A DNA stretch of 6,754 bases from Thermoleophilaceae bacterium (GCA_013696905.1 JACCXP010000298.1:1-6754); one strand, 5' to 3'; counted from the first letter of the stretch, positions 1 through 6,397 are shown. A program made the numbers and translations. The notes: generated by a model not told the origin, from the letters alone.

Positions 1-1521
1 GACGGCGCGCGCGTCGCCTACTCCTCCGATGCCGCCAACCTGATCGTCGGCGACGCCAACGCCGAGCGCACCGACCCGTTCGTCCGTGACCTCGTCGCCG
101 GGCGCACGCTCGTGGCCGACGCCACGCGCCGCGGGGGCCCGTCGCTGCGCGGCGGGCGCCTTCGTCGCGGTCCGGCCGGGGCGCTCAGCGCGGACGGGCG
201 CTACGTCGTCTTCTCTAGCGACGGAGCCGACCTCCCGGGGGGCGGAGGGAGCGACTCGATCTTCCGCCGCGACCTCCGCCGAGGCTTCACCCAGCGCGCC
301 TGCCGCGCGGGGGACGAGGACTCCGAGAGCCCGGTGATCAGCGCGCAGGGAAACCACGTCGTCTTCGAGTCGCGCGCGACCAACCTCGCGGGCGCCGACC
401 GCAACGAGCAGACCGATGTCTACTGGTGCGACATGTCGAGCGGCGAGCTGCGACGCGTGTCGCAGCCGCTCACGGACGGCGTCAACACGGCGGGGACGTC
501 GCTCCAGCCATCGGTCAGCGCGGACGGGCGCTATGTCGCCTTCACGAGCGACTCGGGCGGGCTCGTGACGGGCGACGGCGCGCGCGCCGGCGTCTACTGG
601 CGCGACATGGTGACGGGCGAGACGCGCGTCGTGGATGTGCCGCCCGGAGCCCTGAGCTCGAACGGCAGCGGCCAGAACCCGAAGGTCTCAGCCGACGGCC
701 GCTACGTCGCCTTCGACTCCGACGCGACCGACCTTCCCGGCGGCGCGGGCAACGGGCCGGCGGTCGACGTCTTTCGCAAGGACATGGTCGACGGCAGCGT
801 CGTGCCGATCTCGGAGAGTGCCGCAGGCGACTCGACCGCCGATTCGATCTCAGGCGACGGCGCCGTCGTCGCCTTTACCTCGAGCGCCGCAAACCTCGTG
901 CCCGGCGACGCGAATGCTCGCGCCGACGTGTTCACGCGCAACGTCGGCACCGGCGCGATCGCTCGACAATCCGTGCGCGCGGACGGCTCGGAGCTCACGG
1001 GGCCGAGCACGGCGGGCGCTATCAGCGCCGACGGGCGCTACGTCGCATTTGCCTCACGCGCGCCCGGCGTCGTCGGCCCGAGCTCTGCGACGGAGCGCTC
1101 CGGCGTCTACCGCAAGGACCTCACGACCGCCGCGACGCTCGCCGCGGCCCCCGGGCTCGACCTCGCGCCGCACTCACTGCTCGCCGAGCCGAGCGGCGTG
1201 AACCTGCGGCGCAGGGTCCGCTTGGTGGCGGGAACGGCGCGCGACGACCGCGGAGTGGCGCGCGTCGAGGTGGCGCTGTCGCGCTCGATCGGGAGGGGCC
1301 GCTGCCTGTGGCTCCGCCGCAACGCGCGACTCGAGCGCGGCCCGTGCGGGCGACCGGTCTACCTGGCCGCGCGGCTCGTCAACGGCCTGCGCTTTACGCT
1401 GCGCCTCGGTCGCCTGCTGCCGCGCGGCACCTACACCGTGCGCTCGCGCGCCGTCGACCTGAGCGGCCAGGCCGACGGGCTCGCCGCGGGCGTCAACATG
1501 ACGAGCTTCAGGCTCAGGTGA
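1..1521 (+). CDS. PD40/TolB-like beta-propeller protein with C-terminal Ig-like domain (5' end missing)
   Basis: The frame is open from base 1 to the TGA at 1519-1521, giving 506 visible residues; the start lies off the left edge. The protein is built from repeats of about 51-64 residues, each opening with an S-x-D-G-R-Y-V-x-F-type strand and often followed by a V/F-x-R-D-M/L segment. Repeat starts fall near nt 1 (cut by the edge), 187, 340, 517, 688, 850 and 1024, so at least seven PD40 (WD40-like) blades are visible. From about nt 1150 an Ig-like domain follows (RLVAGTARDDRGVARVEVAL, then a YTVRSRAVDLSGQ strand), with Cys codons at 1303 and 1345 that could form a disulfide. Proteins of this style are usually exported and probably act in binding or cell-surface roles. 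No catalytic motif is visible, and a true TolB role is unlikely without a Tol-Pal context. The family is well supported; the function is unknown. The end overlaps the opposing Nudix gene by 8 bases. Confidence 0.88.
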   Translation, partial: DGARVAYSSDAANLIVGDANAERTDPFVRDLVAGRTLVADATRRGGPSLRGGRLRRGPAGALSADGRYVVFSSDGADLPGGGGSDSIFRRDLRRGFTQRACRAGDEDSESPVISAQGNHVVFESRATNLAGADRNEQTDVYWCDMSSGELRRVSQPLTDGVNTAGTSLQPSVSADGRYVAFTSDSGGLVTGDGARAGVYWRDMVTGETRVVDVPPGALSSNGSGQNPKVSADGRYVAFDSDATDLPGGAGNGPAVDVFRKDMVDGSVVPISESAAGDSTADSISGDGAVVAFTSSAANLVPGDANARADVFTRNVGTGAIARQSVRADGSELTGPSTAGAISADGRYVAFASRAPGVVGPSSATERSGVYRKDLTTAATLAAAPGLDLAPHSLLAEPSGVNLRRRVRLVAGTARDDRGVARVEVALSRSIGRGRCLWLRRNARLERGPCGRPVYLAARLVNGLRFTLRLGRLLPRGTYTVRSRAVDLSGQADGLAAGVNMTSFRLR

Positions 1522-1933
1522 TCACGAGCCGCGCGCCGGCCCCGCGCACGAGCTCGCGGTCGTACTCGTAGGTCAGCAGCTCGATCGCGTCGTCGAAGGG
1601 CAGCCAGCGCAGCTCGTCGACCTCGTCGCCGGGCTCGAACTCGCCCGCGATCGCCTCCATCAGCCAGTAGCGAACGGCCTTCGATCGACCCTTGCGGTCA
1701 CGATAGAAGACGGGCTGGAGCTCCTCGCCGAGGCGACACGTGAGCCGGGTCTCCTCCTCCACCTCGCGCAGGGCGGCCTGCTCGAAGCCCTCGCCGCGCT
1801 CGAGCTTGCCCTTGGGGAGCGACCAGTCGTCGCGGTGCGGGCGATGGATCACGGCAATCAAAGGTCCTGGAAGCCGCCACACCACACCCCCGGCCGCCTT
1901 GACGTCGACCGTCGCAACCGCCTCCAGGCTCAA
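1514..1933 (-). CDS. MutT1-like Nudix hydrolase, single domain
   Basis: This 139-residue protein should hydrolyse a nucleoside diphosphate linked to another moiety. Its closest recalled relatives are the N-terminal half of mycobacterial MutT1, which acts on 8-oxo-(d)GTP and diadenosine polyphosphates. The fold opens with AAGGVVWR (13-20) and [10 protein letters not shown] (35-44). The Nudix box runs from G42 to L64 with E48, R56, E57, E60 and E61 in place, so the metal-binding REVEEE core is intact. The usual Gly before the last hydrophobic residue is Arg63. VRYW (87-90) and [10 protein letters not shown] (103-112) also match the MutT1 type. The C-terminal histidine-phosphatase domain of mycobacterial MutT1 is absent. 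The start is TTG (1933-1931), overlapping the TGA of the SPFH gene as TTGA, with AGGGG three bases upstream (1941-1937); no usable later start precedes the domain. It is the last gene of the nfeD-SPFH operon and is probably translationally coupled. Confidence 0.9.
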   Translation of the reverse strand: MSLEAVATVDVKAAGGVVWRLPGPLIAVIHRPHRDDWSLPKGKLERGEGFEQAALREVEEETRLTCRLGEELQPVFYRDRKGRSKAVRYWLMEAIAGEFEPGDEVDELRWLPFDDAIELLTYEYDRELVRGAGARLVIT

Positions 1934-2832
1934 ACGCCCCTGGCGTCGGGAGGCACCGGCACCTCCTCGGCCGCCGCGGGCGCCTGCCCGAGCTGGGCCG
2001 GCTCAGAGCCCGCCGCCACCGGCGTGCCGTCGCGGGCGCCCGCGAGCTTCGCCTGAGCGCGCCGCTCGACGGCGCTCTGGTCGAGCTCGAGCAGTGGCTT
2101 GACAAGGTCGATCGGCAGCGGGAACACCACCGTCGAGTTCTGGTTGACGCCGATCTCAGACAGCGTCTGCAGGTAGCGCAGCTGCATCGTCGCGGGATTC
2201 TGGTTGATCACGTCGGCGGCATCGAGCAGCCGCTGCGCCGCCTGGAACTCGCCCTCGGCGTTGATCACCTTCGCGCGGCGCTCGCGCTCGGCCTCGGCTT
2301 GGCGCGCCATCGAGCGCTGCATCCCCTGGGGAATCTCGACGTCCTTGATCTCGACCGTCGTCACCTTCACGCCCCACGGCCCGGTCTGCTCGTCGATGAT
2401 CTGCTGGAGGTCCTCGTTCAGGCGGTCGCGCTCGGCTAGCAGCGTGTCGAGCTCCGCCTTGCCGAGCACCGAGCGCAGCGTCGTCTGAGCGATCTGCGAG
2501 GTGGCCTGGAGGAAGTCCTCGATCTGGACGACCGAGTCGTTCGGGTCGACGACCTTGAAGTACGCGACCGCGTTGACGCGCGCCGGCACGTTGTCGCGCG
2601 TGATCACCTCCTGCGGCAGGATGTTGAGCGTGACGGTGCGCAGGCTGACGCGCTGCATGCGGTCGATGATCGGGATCAGGAAGATCAGGCCCGGGCCCTT
2701 CTGTCCGATCAGGCGCCCGAGGCGAAAGACGACTCCGCGCTCGTATTCGCGCAGCACGCGTATCGACTGCCCCGCAAGCGCCACCAGCGCGACGACGATC
2801 GCGATTAGCACGATTCCCAATGTGGTGATCAT
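1930..2832 (-). CDS. SPFH/band-7 (slipin/stomatin-like) membrane protein
   Basis: This 300-residue protein has an N-terminal membrane segment (about residues 4-21) followed by a stomatin-like band-7 domain. Diagnostic stretches are [12 protein letters not shown] (29-40), [17 protein letters not shown] (46-62), [18 protein letters not shown] (77-94), [19 protein letters not shown] (118-136) and [15 protein letters not shown] (154-168). A charged helix rich in Ala, Glu and Arg (about 172-208) should form a coiled coil for oligomerisation. Residues 211-249 ([16 protein letters not shown], then a VVFPLP strand) are typical of bacterial and archaeal slipins. The tail from about 260 is Ala/Pro-rich and probably disordered. 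Family members form ring or cage oligomers at the membrane and pair with NfeD. The ATG at 2832 was chosen because it begins the membrane segment, overlaps the nfeD stop as ATGA, and has a strong SD (GGGAGGAG). The frame stays open further upstream to about 3180, but that part is shadow translation of nfeD. Confidence 0.95.
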   Translation of the reverse strand: MITTLGIVLIAIVVALVALAGQSIRVLREYERGVVFRLGRLIGQKGPGLIFLIPIIDRMQRVSLRTVTLNILPQEVITRDNVPARVNAVAYFKVVDPNDSVVQIEDFLQATSQIAQTTLRSVLGKAELDTLLAERDRLNEDLQQIIDEQTGPWGVKVTTVEIKDVEIPQGMQRSMARQAEAERERRAKVINAEGEFQAAQRLLDAADVINQNPATMQLRYLQTLSEIGVNQNSTVVFPLPIDLVKPLLELDQSAVERRAQAKLAGARDGTPVAAGSEPAQLGQAPAAAEEVPVPPDARGV

Positions 2833-3302
2833 CCCGACTCCTCCCATTCCTCGGCTTTGCGGACGGACAGGGTCAGCCCCTCCACCCTCTCGACAATCAC
2901 GCGGTCTCCCTGCTCGAGTGCCCCATCGACCTCCTCGTCCCAGTCGCGTCGGGCACGCCAGAGCGCACCGTCGACCATGATCTGCCCGACGGGCTCGAGC
3001 GGCGACCTGACCAGGCCGACGCGGCCGATCAGGCGCTCGCTGCCCGCGCTCACCCGCAGCCTGCTCGCCTCGGCAGCCTTGCGCGAGGCGACGAGCAGCG
3101 CAGCGCCCGCGGTCACGCCGAGACCCGCGGCGACGGGGAGCGCGAGCGCGAGCCCGATGCCGCTCGCTATCGCGAGCCACACCCCGCCCGCCGCCAGCGC
3201 GACGATGCCTGCGATCCCGACGACGCCCGCCGCGGCGAGATGCGCCTCAGCCACAAGCAGCACGACTCCGATGATCAGCAGAGCGATGCCTAAACCAGTC
3301 AT
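2829..3302 (-). CDS. NfeD family membrane protein, short form without protease domain
   Basis: This 157-residue protein (from the ATG at 3302) has three hydrophobic segments, about residues 3-18, 24-44 and 48-73, with the NfeD-type motif [18 protein letters not shown] at 15-32. A soluble OB-fold domain follows: [20 protein letters not shown] at 91-110, [10 protein letters not shown] at 111-120, and [18 protein letters not shown] at 132-149. NfeD proteins bind SPFH partners through this OB domain, and here the SPFH gene follows with a 4-base ATGA overlap. The long NfeD forms carry a ClpP-like Ser-Lys protease at the N terminus, which cleaves stomatin in Pyrococcus; it is absent here, so this should be a scaffold rather than a protease. 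A TTG at 3311 in frame would add three residues. The ATG is preferred because it has AGG four bases upstream and begins the first membrane helix. It is the first gene of the operon. Confidence 0.92.
   Translation of the reverse strand: MTGLGIALLIIGVVLLVAEAHLAAAGVVGIAGIVALAAGGVWLAIASGIGLALALPVAAGLGVTAGAALLVASRKAAEASRLRVSAGSERLIGRVGLVRSPLEPVGQIMVDGALWRARRDWDEEVDGALEQGDRVIVERVEGLTLSVRKAEEWEESG
2838..2845 (-). promoter_or_regulatory. Strong Shine-Dalgarno of the SPFH gene
   Basis: GGGAGGAG read on the minus strand, with TCGGG between it and the ATG at 2832. It lies inside the last codons of the nfeD-like gene and fixes the SPFH start. Its strength contrasts with the weak or absent SDs elsewhere in the window and fits reinitiation at an ATGA junction. 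Confidence 0.8.
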
Positions 3303-3314
3303 GACCTGCAACCG

Positions 3315-3320
3315 ATCTTA
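3315..3320 (-). promoter_or_regulatory. Predicted -10 box of the nfeD-SPFH-Nudix operon
   Basis: TAAGAT on the minus strand, 12 bases before the nfeD ATG at 3302, which would give a leader of about six bases. No convincing -35 is visible 16-18 bases upstream. It overlaps the opposing -10 of the phosphoesterase gene by two bases. Confidence 0.55.
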
Positions 3321-3324
3321 CGCT
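3319..3324 (+). promoter_or_regulatory. Predicted -10 box of the metallophosphoesterase gene
   Basis: TACGCT on the plus strand, 11 bases before the ATG at 3336, for a leader of about five bases. It matches the TANNNT pattern seen before other starts here, but no good -35 is seen. It shares bases 3319-3320 with the opposing TAAGAT box. Confidence 0.45.
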
Positions 3325-3335
3325 CGGGCGACCGC

Positions 3336-4235
3336 ATGCGCCTCACTGGAACGCAACCCGTGCGCCTGACGCGTGTCGTCCTCGCCGCCGGCGCGCTCGC
3401 AGTCGCCGTCTGGGCGCTCGCGATCGAGCCGCGGCTGCTGCGCGTCAGGCCGCGGGAGCTGGCCCTGCCGGGGTGGTCGGAAGGCCTCGACGGGTTGCGC
3501 GTAGCCGTCCTCGCAGACCTCCACGCCGGGGCGCCGCCGGTGGACGAGCGACGGCTGCATGCGATCGTGGCGAAGGTCAACGCCGAGGCCCCCGAGATCG
3601 TGATCATCCTCGGCGACTTCCTCGCCCACGACGGCCCCTTCGAAGCCCCACTCGAGCCCGAGCAGGTGATCGCGCCGCTCGCCGCGCTCGCCGCGCCGCT
3701 CGGCGTCTTCGCCGTGTTGGGAAACCACGACTGGCCCCACGGCGGCGAACGCCTGATCCGCGCCGGCGCGGACGCCGGCATGCGCGTGCTCGACAACGAG
3801 GCCGCGAAGGTGCTCCGGCACGGGCGCCATCCGCTCTGGCTGGCGGGCATCGCCGATGCCGCCAGCCGCATCCCCGACCTGTCGATGACGCTCGGGGGGA
3901 TCGTCGACGAGGCGCCCGTGCTGGCGCTCACGCACAGCCCCGACGTCTTCCCCGACGTCCCGTCGCGCGTCAGCCTCACGCTTGCGGGGCACACCCACGG
4001 CGGCCAGGTCAGGCTGCCGTTGATCACGCGTCGCGTCGTTCCGTCTCGCTTCGGCGACCGCTACCTCCGCCACCACGTCGTGGAGGGAGGGCGACACCTG
4101 TTCGTGAGCCCGGGGATCGGCACCGTCGGGCTACCGATCCGCTTCCGTGCGCCGCCCGAGGTGGCGATCCTGACGCTGCGCCGTGCCTCCGCCGCTGCGC
4201 GTAACCTCTTGCCATCAGCACAGCGCCCGACCTGA
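3336..4235 (+). CDS. Membrane-anchored calcineurin-like metallophosphoesterase (YkuE/YaeI type)
   Basis: This 299-residue protein has one N-terminal hydrophobic segment (about 13-30), then a PF00149-type phosphoesterase fold. All five metal-binding blocks are present: D61-x-H63, G93-D94, G129-N130-H131-D132, H200 and G218-H219-T-H221 followed by GGQ. The di-metal site therefore looks complete. The order and spacing, including AGHTHGGQ and a C-terminal SPGIGTVGLPIRF stretch (258-270), fit the YkuE/YaeI group of membrane-associated phosphodiesterases. Some members act on cell-envelope lipids such as UDP-diacylglucosamine, but the substrate here cannot be told from sequence. The N-terminal basic residues followed by the helix suggest a non-cleaved anchor; no twin-arginine motif is seen. 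The ATG at 3336 precedes the hydrophobic segment. The gene diverges from the nfeD operon, and its last codons carry the possible promoter of the next gene. Confidence 0.93.
   Translation: MRLTGTQPVRLTRVVLAAGALAVAVWALAIEPRLLRVRPRELALPGWSEGLDGLRVAVLADLHAGAPPVDERRLHAIVAKVNAEAPEIVIILGDFLAHDGPFEAPLEPEQVIAPLAALAAPLGVFAVLGNHDWPHGGERLIRAGADAGMRVLDNEAAKVLRHGRHPLWLAGIADAASRIPDLSMTLGGIVDEAPVLALTHSPDVFPDVPSRVSLTLAGHTHGGQVRLPLITRRVVPSRFGDRYLRHHVVEGGRHLFVSPGIGTVGLPIRFRAPPEVAILTLRRASAAARNLLPSAQRPT
4202..4207 (+). promoter_or_regulatory. Possible -10 box for the downstream unknown gene
   Basis: TAACCT inside the end of the phosphoesterase gene. Transcription would begin about six or seven bases later, at A4214, which is also the first base of an in-frame ATC codon (see findings). 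No -35 match is visible, so this is tentative. Confidence 0.3.
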
Positions 4236-4243
4236 TCGAGCCG

Positions 4244-4711
4244 GTGATCGGCTTTCGCAAATGGCGGATCGAGGACCGGCACCTGAGCTCGCCCTACGCT
4301 CGCGTGCGCTGGCGCGAGCGCGAGATGCACGCGCGCTGTCACCGTCATTCGTTCGCGAGCGCCCGCTTCGACCGGCGCGCGCTCGAGGAGGAGCACGAAG
4401 CACCACATCCGAACTGCAACTGCGGCATCTACGCCTACTACGAGCCGCACGCGCGGCCGCGCGCGATCTACGTGCGCCTGGCGTGGGGGATCGTGACGCT
4501 GTGGGGGCGGATCGAGGCGCACGGCAACGGGATGCGCGCCGAGCACGCGCGCGTCGAGGCGCTGGCCTCCTCGCCGGAGTGGCCACGCGTGTACCGGCAG
4601 GGTGTCGAGCGGGTGGCCGCGGAGCTCGGGATCGACCTCGTTCGCCACACCGAGCTCGAGTGGGCGGCCGGAGAGTACGGCGGGCGCCTGCCCGATTCGC
4701 TCGTGCCGTAG
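4244..4711 (+). CDS. Conserved-looking protein of unknown function with a His/Cys cluster
   Basis: I do not recognise a named family. From the GTG at 4244 the protein has 155 residues, is rich in Arg, Glu and Ala, and has no signal peptide or membrane segment. It opens IGFRKWRI. Its clearest feature is a His/Cys region with C32, H33, H35, then H51, H55, C58 and C60 in HEAPHPNCNCGIYAYY; this could bind zinc or another metal, but no known finger spacing is matched. The next block, YVRLAWGIVTLWGRIEAHGNGMRAEHARV (76-104, split by a turn), resembles a beta-rich core I associate with uncharacterised actinobacterial proteins. The start is uncertain: the frame is open back to a TAA at 4202, and the codons from ATC 4214 read like coding sequence. 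It lies 8 bases after the phosphoesterase stop and may be co-transcribed with it. The TAG at 4709 is one base from the opposing stop. Confidence 0.8.
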   Translation: MIGFRKWRIEDRHLSSPYARVRWREREMHARCHRHSFASARFDRRALEEEHEAPHPNCNCGIYAYYEPHARPRAIYVRLAWGIVTLWGRIEAHGNGMRAEHARVEALASSPEWPRVYRQGVERVAAELGIDLVRHTELEWAAGEYGGRLPDSLVP

Positions 4712-4712
4712 C

Positions 4713-5966
4713 TCAGCTCCGCCGCAGGCGCCGCCCGAAGACCTTGACCCGACCGCCGCGGGAGACGACGTTGCCCGCCTCGCTGCCCTTCTGCGAGACG
4801 ATCCGCGCGCGAAAACGATACGTCCGCGTGCGGTAGGTGCGCGTGAAGCGGTAGAGCGTCTCGAAGATCCCAGCGGGGCCGCTGCGAAGCGTGCGGAAGT
4901 TGACCCAGCGGCGACCGACGCGCGCCTCGAGCGCCACGATCACGTCGGGCACCGGCTCGCCACCGCCTGTCACGCGCCCCCTGAAGCCCGCCCGCTGCCC
5001 GTTGCGGATCGTCTTCGGGCCGACGCCGAGAGTGATCTTCGCGCCGTCCTCGAGGCGCGGCCGGTTGTCGACCTGGAACTCGCGCGTGAAGCTCGCCTCG
5101 TTGCCGCCGGCGTCGACGACGGTCACGGTGGCGGTGTGGGCGGCGTCCGACAGGCCGCGCGTGTCGAAGCCCTGCGTCAGCGCGGGCTGGTTCGCGCAGG
5201 GCACCTGGCGCGTGTAGTCGCATGGGTAGGACTGGTCGTTGGCGCTCCTCAGTCCGCCGTCGATCGTCAGGCGCGAGGCGCGGATCCCGACGTTGTCCGA
5301 GGCGCCGAAGGAGATCGTCGCGGGGCCGCGCTGGACCGGCCGCGAGCCGATCGTGCCGCCCGTCGGCCCGACTGCCGGCCCGACCGGATCGTTCACCGTC
5401 ACCGCCGCGCCGTAGACGCGCATCGACGCCGACGTGGCGCTCGAGTCGCAGGCGGTGCCGCCGCACAGGGTCTCGAACGAGACCTGCCCGCTGCCGCCGA
5501 GGGGAATCGTCGTAGGCGCGCCGCGCGGCCCACCGCCGAAGCTCTCGTCAGGATTCCCGGTGCCGGAGTTCGCGCCGACGCGGTAGCGCCCGAGCGTGTT
5601 CTCCGGTGTGCGCACCCCGGCGCCCCAGCCGATCGAGCGCGAGCGGTGGCCGAGCAGCGTGGCACGCATCTGGGTGAGGCTCGTGCCGGGCGGGGCGTCG
5701 AAGGTGAAGCTCGCCACGGACAACGCCGGAGTCAGGCCGCCGAGCGGCGAGCGCGTGACGAGCCCGCGGCGGTCGGCGTTGTCGCTCGGGCAGGCCGCGA
5801 TAACCGCCATGCCGACGGTGTGCAGCCGCCACGAGTTGTTCGAGCCGCCCGGCGCGTAGTCGCACGCGACGACCTCGAAGGCGCCGGCTCGGGCCGCCCC
5901 GGGCGCCGCGAGCCCCACGCCGGCAAAGGCGGCGAAGAGGGCGGCGGCGAGACCCAGCAGGCGCAC
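4713..5966 (-). CDS. Secreted Ig-like domain protein of unknown function
   Basis: From the GTG at 5966 this is a 417-residue exported protein. Residues 1-27 form a signal peptide: MRLLGL, a hydrophobic Ala/Leu/Phe core, and a likely cut after ARA27. The mature N-terminal part (28-195) is Gly- and Ser-rich, with a DYAPGGSNNSW motif and a CPSDNADRRGL stretch, and may be a beta-sandwich. Residues about 215-300 are Ig-like (ISFGASDNVGIRASRLTIDG, then VTVVDAGGNEASFTREFQVD). Residues about 308-412 form a second beta-domain of the Ig/carboxypeptidase-regulatory type (GRVTGGGEPVPDVIVALEAR, then TYRFRARIVS). Six Cys remain (35, 59, 168, 173, 249, 257), consistent with extracellular disulfides. No catalytic motif or sorting signal is seen; the tail GRRLRRS is basic. 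The frame extends to an ATG at 6113, but that would put about 50 polar residues before the signal peptide and overlap the opposing promoter, so GTG is preferred. Confidence 0.85.
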   Translation of the reverse strand: MRLLGLAAALFAAFAGVGLAAPGAARAGAFEVVACDYAPGGSNNSWRLHTVGMAVIAACPSDNADRRGLVTRSPLGGLTPALSVASFTFDAPPGTSLTQMRATLLGHRSRSIGWGAGVRTPENTLGRYRVGANSGTGNPDESFGGGPRGAPTTIPLGGSGQVSFETLCGGTACDSSATSASMRVYGAAVTVNDPVGPAVGPTGGTIGSRPVQRGPATISFGASDNVGIRASRLTIDGGLRSANDQSYPCDYTRQVPCANQPALTQGFDTRGLSDAAHTATVTVVDAGGNEASFTREFQVDNRPRLEDGAKITLGVGPKTIRNGQRAGFRGRVTGGGEPVPDVIVALEARVGRRWVNFRTLRSGPAGIFETLYRFTRTYRTRTYRFRARIVSQKGSEAGNVVSRGGRVKVFGRRLRRS

Positions 5967-5975
5967 GGGGCGGGC

Positions 5976-5981
5976 ACGGTA
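5976..5981 (-). promoter_or_regulatory. Possible extended -10 for the secreted protein gene
   Basis: TACCGT on the minus strand, preceded by TGC (an extended -10 pattern), 9 bases before the GTG at 5966. The transcript would be nearly leaderless, which fits the lack of an SD before this GTG. A competing AT-rich site, TAAATA (6000-5995), lies just upstream. Confidence 0.35.
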
Positions 5982-6060
5982 GCACTGCTCCCAGTATTTA
6001 TGGCCCCGAAACTGCGACAACTTTGTAACGCTGCCGGCTGTCGTGTGGACGGATGTACGA

Positions 6061-6089
6061 TTGTTTGCCGCCGCTCCCGCCCCTAGCTT
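6061..6089 (+). promoter_or_regulatory. Predicted sigma-70-type promoter of the RHH gene
   Basis: A -35-like TTGTTT (6061-6066) and a -10-like TAGCTT (6084-6089) are separated by exactly 17 bases. Transcription would begin near 6096, giving a leader of about 35 bases before the GTG at 6131. This is the best-formed two-box promoter in the window. Confidence 0.5.
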
Positions 6090-6130
6090 GAGTGGATCGT
6101 CGCGCTCATGCATCCCGCTGATGGGCCGTC

Positions 6131-6382
6131 GTGAGCGCCCGCCGCTTCGAGCCCGGCGAGCGCCGGCCCGGCAAGGTCACCGTCGATGTCGAGCGGGGCC
6201 TGCTCGAGGAGATGCGCGACGCCGTCATCCACCTCTCCGGCCCGCCGCACCGCCTCACGATCAGGTCGCTGATGGAGGGCGCGCTGCGCAACGAGCTCAA
6301 GCGCCTGCGCGACGAGCACATGAACGGCGCACCGTTCCCGGCCCGCGAGCATGAGCTCCGCGCCGGGCGCCCGCCGCGCTGA
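6131..6382 (+). CDS. Small ribbon-helix-helix DNA-binding protein (ParB C-terminal-like)
   Basis: This 83-residue protein is predicted to bind DNA as a dimer. A basic N terminus is followed by a strand GKVTVDV (14-20), a helix [15 protein letters not shown] (21-35), a Gly-Pro-Pro turn, and a second helix [20 protein letters not shown] (42-61). That strand-helix-helix order is the RHH fold. The tail, [19 protein letters not shown], resembles small actinobacterial proteins related to the C-terminal centromere-binding domain of plasmid ParB proteins; this comes from memory, not a search. RHH proteins act as repressors, antitoxins or partition adaptors. No ParA or toxin gene is adjacent, so a regulator is the simplest reading. 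The GTG at 6131 is forced: an in-frame TGA lies at 6119 with no other start between. The SD is weak at best. The gene ends 55 bases before typA, next to the repeats in that promoter. Confidence 0.78.
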   Translation: MSARRFEPGERRPGKVTVDVERGLLEEMRDAVIHLSGPPHRLTIRSLMEGALRNELKRLRDEHMNGAPFPAREHELRAGRPPR

Positions 6383-6397
6383 TCGGCTGAGGGACGC

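Larger units (their letters stand above)
5967..6130. other. Divergent intergenic region between secreted protein and RHH genes
   Basis: This 164-bp gap is the longest non-coding stretch. It holds an AT-rich island (about 5990-6066) that stands out against the GC-rich background, with candidate promoters facing each way. A short palindrome ACAA-CT-TTGT lies near 6017-6026. I see no small RNA, terminator or gene here. Confidence 0.6.

Noticed and set aside
2833..3180. N-terminal extension of the SPFH protein
   Set aside because: The upstream part is the out-of-frame reading of nfeD (Arg/Ala/Gly-rich). The ATG at 2832 has a strong SD, an ATGA overlap and the membrane helix right after it.
3318..4097. 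Minus-strand open frame (259 codons) opposite the metallophosphoesterase
   Set aside because: The plus strand carries every catalytic motif of the phosphoesterase. The antisense translation is low-complexity and shows no domain.
4602..6086. Long plus-strand open frame (494 codons) opposite the secreted protein
   Set aside because: It is antisense to a gene with a clear signal peptide and Ig-like domains. Its translation is Arg/Ala/Asp-rich without a recognisable fold, as expected for shadow frames in GC-rich DNA.
5967..6113. Start of the secreted protein at the ATG at 6113
   Set aside because: It would place about 50 polar residues before the signal peptide and overlap the RHH promoter. The GTG at 5966 gives a normal signal peptide.
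6131..6382. RHH protein as antitoxin of a toxin-antitoxin pair or plasmid partition protein
   Set aside because: No toxin-like or ParA-like gene is adjacent; the neighbours are typA and a secreted protein. The fold alone does not show this.
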